From contig CAAFTW010000069.1 of the NCBI GenBank assembly GCA_900766045.1, positions 1 through 26,538 of the forward strand: a stretch of 26,538 bases of DNA, read 5' to 3'. This DNA comes from Clostridia bacterium (GTDB taxonomy: Bacteria; Bacillota; Clostridia; Peptostreptococcales; Anaerovoracaceae). Shown one piece after another: positions 15,039-21,854 of the stretch. A program made the position numbers and the translations under genes. The notes under the pieces are model-generated. The model saw only the letters and a list, made by a program, of their open reading frames with translations, did no database searches and was not told the origin of the DNA. The number at the start of each line of letters is the position of its first letter. The first letter of the stretch is position 1.

Positions 15039-15677
15039 ATGAGCAGGATTACAATAAAATATTATGGACATTCATGTTTTAAGGTCAGGTCTGGCGCTGC
15101 TTCGGTGATTCTGGACCCCTATGAGGACGGAAGTGTCCCGGGAACGCTGATGCCACGCGGCCTGGAGGCTGATGCGGTGTACTGCTCCCATGACCATCAC
15201 GACCACAATGCGGCGGGCATGGTTCAGCTGACTGGGAAGGCAGAGCCGTTTCCGGTGTCCTTTATCACGGTGCCGCATGACGATGTTAACGGAAAGAAGC
15301 GCGGACTCTGCAGAATGACCTTTCTTCAGGCAGGCGGGCTGACTGTTGCGCACCTGGGCGATCTTGGACGGCTTCCGAGTGATGAAGAATATGAGCAGCT
15401 TTCGCAGGCCGATGTTCTTCTGGTTCCATGCGCAGGCTATTACACCATCGATTCTGCTCAGGCAAAAACAATCCTCGCAAGGATGAAATCGCCGAGCCTG
15501 AAAATCCTGATGCATTTCAGAGACGGAATGCGCGGCTACGATGTGCAGGAATCCATTCAGGATATCATGAAAGTGATTCCGGGTGTTAAGAGATTGAAGG
15601 AATCTGAGATTACAGTGAATTCTTCGGATGTTCTGGATGAGGTTATTACGCTGGAGCCGGAACTGAGGCAGGAGTAG
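15039..15677 (+). CDS. MBL-fold metal-dependent hydrolase (UPF0173/UlaG-like)
   Basis: 212 residues of the small metallo-beta-lactamase superfamily. The zinc motif is complete: SHDHHDH (HxHxDH), the strand AHLGDLG supplying the bridging aspartate, and LMHFRDG near the C-terminus. The N-terminal ITIKYYGHSCFKV is the family hallmark. GTG 15036 and ATG 15039 are both possible after AAAGGAG; I chose ATG. The substrate is unknown. It is probably in an operon with the HTH-membrane gene upstream and the small basic membrane peptide downstream. Confidence 0.9.
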   Translation: MSRITIKYYGHSCFKVRSGAASVILDPYEDGSVPGTLMPRGLEADAVYCSHDHHDHNAAGMVQLTGKAEPFPVSFITVPHDDVNGKKRGLCRMTFLQAGGLTVAHLGDLGRLPSDEEYEQLSQADVLLVPCAGYYTIDSAQAKTILARMKSPSLKILMHFRDGMRGYDVQESIQDIMKVIPGVKRLKESEITVNSSDVLDEVITLEPELRQE

Positions 15678-15680
15678 CTG

Positions 15681-15821
15681 CTGGGAAAATTCAGGAAGCC
15701 GGAGAAACGCAGGAAGTGGAAGGTCTTCCTTATCGGCACAGGAATGTCCGCATCGGGGATGCTGGCCGGATGGACGGCAGGGAAAGCAAGAGGGAAGAAC
15801 CGCAGGGAATATGTTTGCTGA
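15681..15821 (+). CDS. Possible small basic membrane peptide with a CTG start
   Basis: Directly after the MBL stop, in the same frame, lies an open stretch reading (L)GKFRKPEKRRKWK, VFLIGTGMSASGMLAGW and TAGKARGKNRREYVC, stop at 15819-15821. It has a basic head, one hydrophobic helix and a basic tail, which looks like a real 46-aa membrane peptide. AGGAG (15670-15674) is 6 nt before CTG 15681, exactly where a start should be, but the codon is CTG, not ATG. Either CTG is used, the ATG was mutated, or the MBL stop is read through. Function unknown. Confidence 0.35.
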   Translation: MGKFRKPEKRRKWKVFLIGTGMSASGMLAGWTAGKARGKNRREYVC

Positions 15822-15913
15822 CACTCCGCCTGTGGCATAAAAACACTGTATGAAAAAAGGAGTTCCCGCAGCGGCCCATGTCCGCCGCAGATCAGGAGAG
15901 GAGAATATAGATA

Positions 15914-16531
15914 ATGATTGACATCAGATTTGAAAATGATCAGAACCGCGCCGCAGCATACGATGGCGATAAGTGCATAGGAACCTGTAAGGTTGCCGTA
16001 CTCAAGTCCTTCTGGATTATCCGCCACACCGCAACGGACATCAACTATAACGGCCAGGGAATCGCCGGAAAGCTGGTGGACTGCGTTATGGATGCGGCAA
16101 AGGCTGCCGGGGTCAGAGTAAAACCGTTCTGCCCGTTCGCGGCATACCTGTTTGAGAAAAATGCGGAATATGCGGCCATGGAAGACCATTCTGTCATCAC
16201 GGTTTATGGAATGAAAACCTGCCCGGACTGCACTTATGTTGAAGAACAGGCGTCTGATAACCCGTCGTTCAAGTTCATTGACATCGGGGAGCATGTAAAG
16301 AATCTGAAGGCCTTCCTGAGCCTGCGTGATTCAGAAGATGCATTTAATGAGGTAAGAGGCAGCGGAAGTGTTGGAATTCCGTGCTTTGTCACAGAAGATG
16401 GATTCGTGACACGGACGCCGGAAGAAGCAGGCCTCAGATCCCGCCCGGTGGATGAACAGCCGCAGGAAGTGCAGGGAGAGCTGCCTGCAGCATTGACGGA
16501 TCAGGCTGCTAAGGGATTACACATTGGATAA
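15914..16531 (+). CDS. GNAT acetyltransferase fused to a glutaredoxin-like domain
   Basis: 205 residues in two parts. Residues 1-90 are a minimal YjdJ-type GNAT (HTATDINYNGQGIAGKLVDC, then VKPFCPFAAYLFEKN). Residues about 95-185 are a glutaredoxin-like thioredoxin fold: VYGMKTCPDCTYVEEQ with a CPDC redox motif, FIDIGEHVKNLKAFLSLRD, and the cis-proline loop SVGIPCFVTEDG. The remaining tail is low in structure. In many Bacillota these are two separate genes, so this is a fusion. Yjd-type GNATs may act on small proteins or metabolites; the redox domain may control or accompany it. GAGAGGAG lies upstream. A terminator follows at 16536-16561. Confidence 0.85.
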   Translation: MIDIRFENDQNRAAAYDGDKCIGTCKVAVLKSFWIIRHTATDINYNGQGIAGKLVDCVMDAAKAAGVRVKPFCPFAAYLFEKNAEYAAMEDHSVITVYGMKTCPDCTYVEEQASDNPSFKFIDIGEHVKNLKAFLSLRDSEDAFNEVRGSGSVGIPCFVTEDGFVTRTPEEAGLRSRPVDEQPQEVQGELPAALTDQAAKGLHIG

Positions 16532-16535
16532 TGGA

Positions 16536-16561
16536 GGGGGCAGAGATCATGCTCCCTTTCT
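16536..16561 (+). terminator. Intrinsic terminator after the GNAT-glutaredoxin gene
   Basis: GGGGGC (16536-16541) pairs with GCTCCC (16551-16556), one G-T pair, followed by a T-rich tract. A further hairpin, GTGAC-TATC-GTCAC (16612-16625), lies just before the next ribosome site and could be an operator. Confidence 0.6.
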
Positions 16562-16643
16562 TTTTCCTTTATCAAGGGGGGCAGCAACAGTGTTCGCAGA
16601 TTTCCCATCGGGTGACTATCGTCACAGAAAGGAGGAACCATAA

Positions 16644-17465
16644 ATGCTTGGAGCGATATTTGGAGATGTTGTCGGATCTGTATATGAATTTAATAATACG
16701 AATGACTATAATTTTCCGCTGCTGAGTGAAGAATCCAGACCAACGGATGATTCTTTTATGTCTCTTGCAGTGGCGAAAGCTCTGACCGATCATTACGGTG
16801 AGTCTGATGATGATCTTCGTCACGCAATAGTCCGTGACATGCAGGATCTTGGAAGAAAACACCCGGACGCCGGATACGGCGGAACATTCATCCGCTGGCT
16901 GCAGGAATACAATCCAAAGCCTTATAACAGCTACGGGAATGGAAGCGCGATGCGCGTCTCCGCTGCCGGCTGGCTGTATCCGACGATGGAAGAGACTCTT
17001 CACGCAGCGGAAATCACCGCAGATGTGACCCATAATCATCCTGAGGGAATCAAGGGAGCACAGGCCATCGCAGCGGGAATTTTTCTTGCACGCACCGGTT
17101 CAGACAAAGAACATATCCGCAAGTTCATCACGGAAAAATTCGATTACGATCTGACAAGAACGCTGGATGAAATCCGTCCCGGATATGCCTTCTATGAAAT
17201 CTGTCAGAAGTCCGTTCCGGAAGCGATTATCGCATTTCTTGAAGGGGACAGCTATGAAGATGTCATCCGGAGGGCTGTCTCCCTGGGAGGAGACAGCGAT
17301 ACGATTGCCTGCATGGCAGGAGCAATCGCCGAACCGTACTTCGGAATGCCGGAGCCGATGAAGAAAGACGTCCTCTGGAGACTGGATGAGGAAGAGCGGC
17401 AGATTGTCTGGAATTTCTCACGCCTCTGTCTTGATCTTCAGGAGAAATGGATGAAAGAGAAATAA
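16644..17465 (+). CDS. ADP-ribosylglycohydrolase (DraG-like)
   Basis: 273 residues, full length for the DraG/ARH family, which removes ADP-ribose from proteins or nucleic acids using two Mg2+ ions. Metal ligands are visible: T34-D35-D36 in PTDDSFMS, and D217-x-D219-T220 in GGDSDTIA. Other signatures are GAIFGDVVGSVYEF at the start, GNGSAMRVSAAGWL and THNHPEGIKGAQA. AAAGGAGG is 8 nt before the ATG. It is followed after one base by the SRAP gene, so the pair is translationally coupled. No ADP-ribosyltransferase is seen in the window. Confidence 0.93.
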   Translation: MLGAIFGDVVGSVYEFNNTNDYNFPLLSEESRPTDDSFMSLAVAKALTDHYGESDDDLRHAIVRDMQDLGRKHPDAGYGGTFIRWLQEYNPKPYNSYGNGSAMRVSAAGWLYPTMEETLHAAEITADVTHNHPEGIKGAQAIAAGIFLARTGSDKEHIRKFITEKFDYDLTRTLDEIRPGYAFYEICQKSVPEAIIAFLEGDSYEDVIRRAVSLGGDSDTIACMAGAIAEPYFGMPEPMKKDVLWRLDEEERQIVWNFSRLCLDLQEKWMKEK

Positions 17466-17466
17466 G

Positions 17467-18072
17467 ATGTGCGGAAGATATTACGTAAATCAGGGAATTA
17501 TTGGCGGTATGGAAGCGGATTTTCCAGAGATCAGAGGCGCATTGTCTCAGCTGTGTGCGGATCAATTCGGGAATGCGGATATCGTTCCCGGAATGTCCGT
17601 TCCGGTTCTGTATGATTCTGGAGGCAGGACCGTCTGCGATCTGATGAGCTGGGGATTTCCAGATCCCCATGAAAAAGGAAGTCTGATTATCAATGCACGA
17701 AGTGAAACCCTCGATAAAAAACCGATGTTCCGGGAGGCTCTGCAGCACCATCGCTGCATCGCTCCCGCTGCCGGTTTCTATGAATGGACAAAAGAGAAGG
17801 AGCAGGTCCGTTACACATGGGAAGCTGCACCGGTGATTTATCTGGGCGCAGTATTCCGCATGATCCAGAATGTGCTCCGCTTTGTGGTCATTACCCGTGA
17901 AGCAAATTCGTCGGTGCGGGACGTCCACGGCAGGATGCCGCTTCTGTTTTCCAGGCAGGACGCATTCCGGTGGATTGAGGAGGGGCAGAATTACTCTGGA
18001 CTTTTGGATCAGAAACTTCCGCATCTGGATGAGCACCGCGCAGGAGGTCCGCAGCAGCTGAGTCTGCTGTAG
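17467..18072 (+). CDS. SOS response-associated peptidase (SRAP/YedK/HMCES family)
   Basis: 201 residues. The family's catalytic set is present: C2 directly after the initiator Met (MCGRYY), N76 in INARSET, E106 in APAAGFYEW and H154 in VHGRMPLLF. In YedK/HMCES, C2 forms a thiazolidine bond with abasic sites in single-stranded DNA, protecting them during replication. The start is fixed, since C2 must follow Met. It begins 1 nt after the ADP-ribosylglycohydrolase gene and lacks a strong ribosome site, which implies coupling. Linking abasic-site repair with ADP-ribose removal is suggestive of DNA-damage handling. Confidence 0.95.
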   Translation: MCGRYYVNQGIIGGMEADFPEIRGALSQLCADQFGNADIVPGMSVPVLYDSGGRTVCDLMSWGFPDPHEKGSLIINARSETLDKKPMFREALQHHRCIAPAAGFYEWTKEKEQVRYTWEAAPVIYLGAVFRMIQNVLRFVVITREANSSVRDVHGRMPLLFSRQDAFRWIEEGQNYSGLLDQKLPHLDEHRAGGPQQLSLL

Positions 18073-18131
18073 ATAGAAGAGAAATGAAAGGAATGGTCTT
18101 TTCACATATCGAAGGAGGAAAAACAGACAGA

Positions 18132-18335
18132 ATGAGTAAATATGATCCACTTTGGAGATATATCCAGGTAAACTGCGGGCCGCATGAGGTCATGACGTTT
18201 TCTAAGGCTGAAGAAGTATCGGATGTCAGGATCGACCACCGTTTTCAGTATCATAAGGAGGAGCTGAAAAAATACGGATTCCGCATTGACGATATTTCCT
18301 GGAAAAATCAATGTTTTGAGATCAGCATGCTGTAA
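18132..18335 (+). CDS. Small conserved protein (67 aa)
   Basis: 67 residues starting MSKYDPLWRYIQV. I recognise the pattern (YDPLW.YI ... F...E...... IDH.F...K.EL..YGF....IS....) as a widespread small conserved protein with no known function. A frame-compatible ATG exists at 18084, but homologues begin at MSKY, and AGGAGG (18113-18118) is nearer this start, though with a long 13-nt spacing. It is third in a probable operon after the ADP-ribosylglycohydrolase and SRAP genes, and the terminator follows 47 nt later. Confidence 0.75.
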   Translation: MSKYDPLWRYIQVNCGPHEVMTFSKAEEVSDVRIDHRFQYHKEELKKYGFRIDDISWKNQCFEISML

Positions 18336-18382
18336 TATTATCCAGATAAACAGCAGCTTAAAACAAGCCTGGCTTTCAAAAC

Positions 18383-18411
18383 GGACAGGGGATGAAAATC
18401 CAGTCCTTTTT
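18383..18411 (+). terminator. Intrinsic terminator closing the ADP-ribosylglycohydrolase operon
   Basis: GGAC with GTCC, and inner GGAT-GAAA-ATCC, separated by a small internal loop, then five T. Confidence 0.7.
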
Positions 18412-18445
18412 CTGTTTGTGAGGTAAATATACTAATGAGCATTGC

Positions 18446-18474
18446 TTGACATTAGATTGCGCGCAATGTATAAT
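18446..18474 (+). promoter_or_regulatory. Perfect consensus promoter with a palindromic operator in the spacer
   Basis: TTGACA (18446-18451), 17-nt spacer, TATAAT (18469-18474): a perfect match to the sigma-A consensus. The spacer contains the perfect 12-bp palindrome ATTGCGCGCAAT (18456-18467). A promoter this strong usually needs a repressor; the palindrome is where it would sit. Confidence 0.8.
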
Positions 18475-18515
18475 GACTTTTGGTTTCTGAATCAGATCCT
18501 TTGTCAGGAGCCTTA

Positions 18516-18544
18516 GTCCATGCATTCAGGTATGGACATTTTTT
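18516..18544 (+). terminator. Attenuator-like hairpin in the CDF leader
   Basis: GTCCAT (18516-18521) pairs with ATGGAC (18532-18537), then A and six T. It lies about 35 nt after the predicted start of transcription and 55 nt before the CDF start codon, so it could stop most transcripts unless relieved. I match no known metal riboswitch. Confidence 0.5.
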
Positions 18545-18598
18545 CATCATGTGAGGAGCCATGGAGCGATTCCGGAGAGTTCGGAAAGGAAGCTGAAA

Positions 18599-19600
18599 AT
18601 GGATAATGAACGGCGGGAAAAAGTAATCGTAAAAACGAGTGTCATAGGCATACTGGCCAATGTATTTCTGGCGGGTTTTAAGGCGGCGGTAGGACTGGCA
18701 TCGAATTCCATTGCGGTTATCCTGGATGCGGTGAATAATCTTTCTGATGCGCTGTCATCAATTATTACAATCGTGGGAACTAAACTCTCTTCCCGGCTTC
18801 CGGATAAGAAGCATCCTCTGGGATATGGAAGAATTGAATATTTAAGCGCCATGATTGTTTCCGGCCTTGTTCTTTATGCCGGCATCACTTCCGCAGTAGA
18901 ATCCGTAAAAAAGATCATTCATCCGGTGAAAGCCAGCTACAGCATGACGGCATTGGTAATCATTGCCGTTGCGGTACTGGTAAAGATGATTCTCGGCCGC
19001 TATGTCAAAGCGCAGGGAAATAAGGTGAATTCCGGTGCGCTGATCGCTTCCGGTTCAGACGCAGCGTTTGATGCCGTGCTTTCACTGTCTGTTCTGGCAT
19101 CGGCATTGATTTACAAATTTACGGGAATTTCCCTGGAAGCTTACGTTGGTGCCGTGATTTCCATCGTGATCATTAAATCCGGAATTGAAATGATGATGGA
19201 AACTCTGAATGAAATCATTGGAACTCGTGCAGATAAGTCTATGACAGATAGAGTAAAGGCGGTCCTGAATGCTGAGCCGCAGGTCAGAGGTGCATACGAT
19301 CTGATATTATATAACTATGGTCCGGATAAGAATCTGGCTTCCGTACATCTTGAACTTCCGGATACCATGACCGTAGCTCAGGTTGACGCAATTACCCGGA
19401 AACTGGAGACTAAGGTCTATAAAGAAACGGGCGTAATTCTCGCCGGTGTCGGTGTCTATTCCTATAACACCAGAGGCGGAAAGGCAGCGGACATGGAACA
19501 TGATATCCGCCGTACAGTTATGGCACACGACTGGGTCGTGAGTTCCATGGTTTCTACCTCGATGACGAGGAGAAGAAAATCCGCTTCGATGCGGTCCTGA
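18599..19600 (+). CDS. Cation diffusion facilitator transporter, frameshifted near the 3' end
   Basis: Metal/proton antiporter of the CDF family, starting at ATG 18599 (AAAGGAAG, 6 nt before; the frame extends to 18551 without support). Six helices are present. The metal-site residues appear as D43-x3-N47 on helix 2 (ILDAVNNLSD) and D154-x3-D158 on helix 5 (GSDAAFDAV), with no histidine. That differs from zinc exporters and leans towards Mn or Fe. HPLGYGRIEYL matches the family's loop after helix 2. The cytoplasmic C-terminal domain starts normally (ADMEHDIRRTVMAHDWVV), then loses frame at about 19540 and ends in an unrelated tail. One missing G explains this; the lost end is in the next frame to 19716. 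The transport domain itself is intact. Confidence 0.85.
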   Translation: MDNERREKVIVKTSVIGILANVFLAGFKAAVGLASNSIAVILDAVNNLSDALSSIITIVGTKLSSRLPDKKHPLGYGRIEYLSAMIVSGLVLYAGITSAVESVKKIIHPVKASYSMTALVIIAVAVLVKMILGRYVKAQGNKVNSGALIASGSDAAFDAVLSLSVLASALIYKFTGISLEAYVGAVISIVIIKSGIEMMMETLNEIIGTRADKSMTDRVKAVLNAEPQVRGAYDLILYNYGPDKNLASVHLELPDTMTVAQVDAITRKLETKVYKETGVILAGVGVYSYNTRGGKAADMEHDIRRTVMAHDWVVSSMVSTSMTRRRKSASMRS

Positions 19601-19716
19601 ATTTTGATATCGACCGGAATGAGGGCCTGAAAATTCTCTACCAGGAAATATCAGAGAAGTATCCGGAGTATTCCATTACGATCACACCGGATATCGATGC
19701 GTCAGTGACCGTGTAA
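19540..19716 (+). pseudogene. Out-of-frame C-terminus of the CDF transporter
   Basis: Frame 1 reads EFHGFYLDDEEKKIRFDAVL, NFDIDRNEGLKILYQEISEK and YPEYSITITPDIDASVTV, stop TAA 19714-19716. This is the standard end of a CDF cytoplasmic domain (H-G-F-Y ... F-D). It continues the upstream reading frame exactly if one base is added at 19540 (GTCGTGAG should read GTCGTGGAG). The whole gene would then be 372 residues. It is either a real single-base deletion or a sequencing error. Confidence 0.85.
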
Positions 19717-19754
19717 AGGACAACTGGGCATTTGAAACAGTCTATACAGAAAGC

Positions 19755-19801
19755 AAAACTCCTGTGAACATCCATTCAGCTGGATGAACACAGGAGTTTT
19801 T
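19755..19801 (+). terminator. Strong intrinsic terminator after the CDF gene
   Basis: AAAACTCCTGTG (19755-19766) pairs with CACAGGAGTTTT (19789-19800), 12 bp, with an inner CATCC/GGATG stem and a T run. One of the strongest hairpins in the window. Confidence 0.85.
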
Positions 19802-19907
19802 ATCTTGCCGGGATTATTTTGTCTGAGATGGAGCGTGCGCTGGAGGGAAAATGCATTTCAGCAAAATTACAGGACCTTTACAGATATTTTTCTTGTATTC
19901 ATGAAAA

Positions 19908-19953
19908 TCCGTAACATTTGTGACGGAAATATCTGTAAGTACATTGCTATAAT
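19908..19953 (+). promoter_or_regulatory. asr promoter with a Crp/Fnr-type palindrome
   Basis: An extended -10 (TGC-TATAAT, 19945-19953) has no usable -35. In its place upstream is TCCGTAACATTTGTGACGGA (19908-19927), which is symmetrical at 16 of 20 positions: TCCGT-n-ACA-nn-TGT-n-ACGGA. Its centre is about 42 bp before the predicted start site, the normal position for a class II Crp/Fnr activator. A half-site TGTTACGG recurs at 19989-19996, and CGGTA-AATA-TACCG (19994-20007) abuts the asrA ribosome site. Confidence 0.65.
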
Positions 19954-20019
19954 GATAACAATCAGTGAGCAAGTGAACGGTATTTCTATGTTACGGTAAA
20001 TATACCGGGAGGATTTTCA

Positions 20020-21036
20020 ATGGGCTATGTATTAACCAGGGAGGGCTTCGACCAGGCGTTGGAGGCTCTGCGAGGAAAGTACCGGATTTTTGCACCGGTC
20101 AGAAAAGTCGGAGAAGGCAGATTTGCTGATACCGATGTTGTCCGTTATGATTATGTGGACCGGCTGGAGGACATGGAACTGGATGTCCGGTCGGATTATT
20201 CCTTTAAAGATGTCCTGATCCCGCTTTCTGAAACGATGTTTTTCTTTACAGAGGATCAGATCAGGGAGTCAGAGTATGACGCGGCTCCAGTCATTGTACT
20301 GCTGAGAAGCTGCGACATCCACGCCGTAAAGAGACTGGACCAGATGTATCTGGACAATGGACCGGATAAGGATTATTTCTACGAACGCCTTAGAGAGCGT
20401 GTAAAGTTCGCGCTGATCGGATGTGGAAAGGCTTGTGAGAACAGCTTCTGTGTGGACATGGGAGCTAATAAGACAGAAGACTATGTATTCTCGATGGATG
20501 TGATCGGGGACAAAGTTTACACAGACGTAAAAGAGCAAGAGTTAGAGTCTGCTTTCCGTGATCACGCGGATAGCCAGAAAGAAGTAACTCCTCAGTTCGT
20601 AACAGAAACTGAATATCATGTTGAACGTCCGGAAGAAGTTCCACTGAGTATTTTCCACGATGAAATGTGGGATGAGTACAGCAAGCGCTGCATCAACTGT
20701 GGACGCTGCAATTTCGTGTGTCCTACCTGCACCTGCTTTACGATTCAGGATCTGTTCTATACAGATAACGGAAAGGTCGGAGAGCGCAGAAGAGTCAATG
20801 CGTCCTGCATGGTAGACGGATACACGGATGTTGCCGGAGGCCTGCAGTTCAGAAAGACCAACGGAGAGAGAATGAGATTCAAGGTTCTTCATAAGGTTTA
20901 TGATTTCAGAAAGCGTTTCGGCTATGACATGTGCGTGGGATGCGGACGCTGCGACAGCGTATGTCCGGAGTACATCTCCTTTGCAAACTGTATTAATAAG
21001 CTGAACAAGCGTGTAAAAGAACTGGAGGTGGAATAA
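20020..21036 (+). CDS. asrA: Anaerobic sulfite reductase subunit A
   Basis: 338 residues, matching AsrA, the ferredoxin-type electron-transfer subunit that passes electrons to AsrB/AsrC for reduction of sulfite to sulfide. Two [4Fe-4S] motifs are intact: C224-x2-C227-x2-C230-x3-C234 (followed by the extra C237 and C239 of PTCTCF) and C305-x2-C308-x2-C311-x3-C315. The N-terminal two thirds resemble the beta-subunit domain (SCDIHAVKRLDQMYLDNG). GGGAGG lies 7 nt before the ATG. First gene of asrABC; asrB begins at the next base after the stop. Confidence 0.97.
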   Translation: MGYVLTREGFDQALEALRGKYRIFAPVRKVGEGRFADTDVVRYDYVDRLEDMELDVRSDYSFKDVLIPLSETMFFFTEDQIRESEYDAAPVIVLLRSCDIHAVKRLDQMYLDNGPDKDYFYERLRERVKFALIGCGKACENSFCVDMGANKTEDYVFSMDVIGDKVYTDVKEQELESAFRDHADSQKEVTPQFVTETEYHVERPEEVPLSIFHDEMWDEYSKRCINCGRCNFVCPTCTCFTIQDLFYTDNGKVGERRRVNASCMVDGYTDVAGGLQFRKTNGERMRFKVLHKVYDFRKRFGYDMCVGCGRCDSVCPEYISFANCINKLNKRVKELEVE

Positions 21037-21834
21037 ATGCCGGGCAAGAATGAATATATCCCGATGCCTTCGAAGATTCAGGACATCATCAAGCATACCC
21101 CTGAGGAGTGGACCTTCCGCTTCACTTATGTCGGACCGGTCAAGCCGGGTCAGTTTTTCCAGGTTTCGATTCCGAAGGTTGGAGAGTCACCGATTTCCGT
21201 CAGCGGAATTGGCGATGATTTTGTCGATCTGACGATCCGAAGAGTTGGAAAGGTAACAGACTATCTGTTTGATAACTATAAAGCAGGAGATTCACTCTTC
21301 ATCAGAGGACCTTACGGAAACGGTTTTGATGTAGAGGATTACGCAAAGGGTGAAATGATCATCGTTGCTGGAGGAACCGCTGTTTCCCCGGTCAGAGGCG
21401 TTGTACAGTATCTCTGCAAGACCGATCACCCGAAGGATACCCATTTCATCGCCGGCTTCAAGAATCCGGGCGAGATCATGTTTAAGAAGGACTTTGAAGA
21501 GTGGAAGGATATCATTGACCTTACACTGACCGTAGACGGTGCGCCGGAAGGATATGAAGGCAATGTCGGAATGGTAACAAAATACATTCCGGATGTTCCG
21601 ATCCGCGACATCGATTCCTGCAAAGCGATCGTTGTCGGACCGCCGCCGATGATTAAGTTTTCTATTATCGAACTCGTAAAACTCGGATTAAAAGAAGACA
21701 ATGTTTGGATTTCTGATTCCAGAAGAATGTGCTGCGGCATGGGTAAGTGCGGACACTGCAGAATCAACGATAAGTATGTCTGCATCGACGGGCCAGTATT
21801 CCGCTACACCGAGCATAAGACTCTTGTCGACTAA
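21037..21834 (+). CDS. asrB: Anaerobic sulfite reductase subunit B
   Basis: 265 residues, the flavin/NAD(P)H-binding subunit. The FAD-binding barrel carries KPGQFFQVSIPKVGESPISV and RGPYGNGFD. The nucleotide-binding half has IIVAGGTAVSPVRG and VVGPPPMIKFS. The C-terminus holds the iron-sulfur ligands C232/C233-x4-C238-x2-C241-x7-C249 (CCGMGKCGHCRI ... YVC), as in dihydroorotate-dehydrogenase electron-transfer subunits. GGAGGTGG precedes the ATG inside the end of asrA, so the genes are tightly coupled. It takes electrons from NADH and hands them to AsrC. Confidence 0.97.
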   Translation: MPGKNEYIPMPSKIQDIIKHTPEEWTFRFTYVGPVKPGQFFQVSIPKVGESPISVSGIGDDFVDLTIRRVGKVTDYLFDNYKAGDSLFIRGPYGNGFDVEDYAKGEMIIVAGGTAVSPVRGVVQYLCKTDHPKDTHFIAGFKNPGEIMFKKDFEEWKDIIDLTLTVDGAPEGYEGNVGMVTKYIPDVPIRDIDSCKAIVVGPPPMIKFSIIELVKLGLKEDNVWISDSRRMCCGMGKCGHCRINDKYVCIDGPVFRYTEHKTLVD

Positions 21835-21854
21835 TTGGAAAGGCGGTGAATTCA

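Noticed and set aside
15072..15824. Long reverse-strand open frame over the MBL gene
   Set aside because: It is antisense to a clear MBL enzyme, and its translation is low-complexity and His/Arg-rich without domains.
16531..16725. Open frame bridging the GNAT-glutaredoxin and ADP-ribosylglycohydrolase genes
   Set aside because: It crosses a terminator and overlaps the true start of the ADP-ribosylglycohydrolase.
18561..18596. Eleven-codon leader peptide before the CDF gene
   Set aside because: AGGAG is only 2 nt from the ATG, too close for good initiation, and the peptide shows no regulatory codon run.
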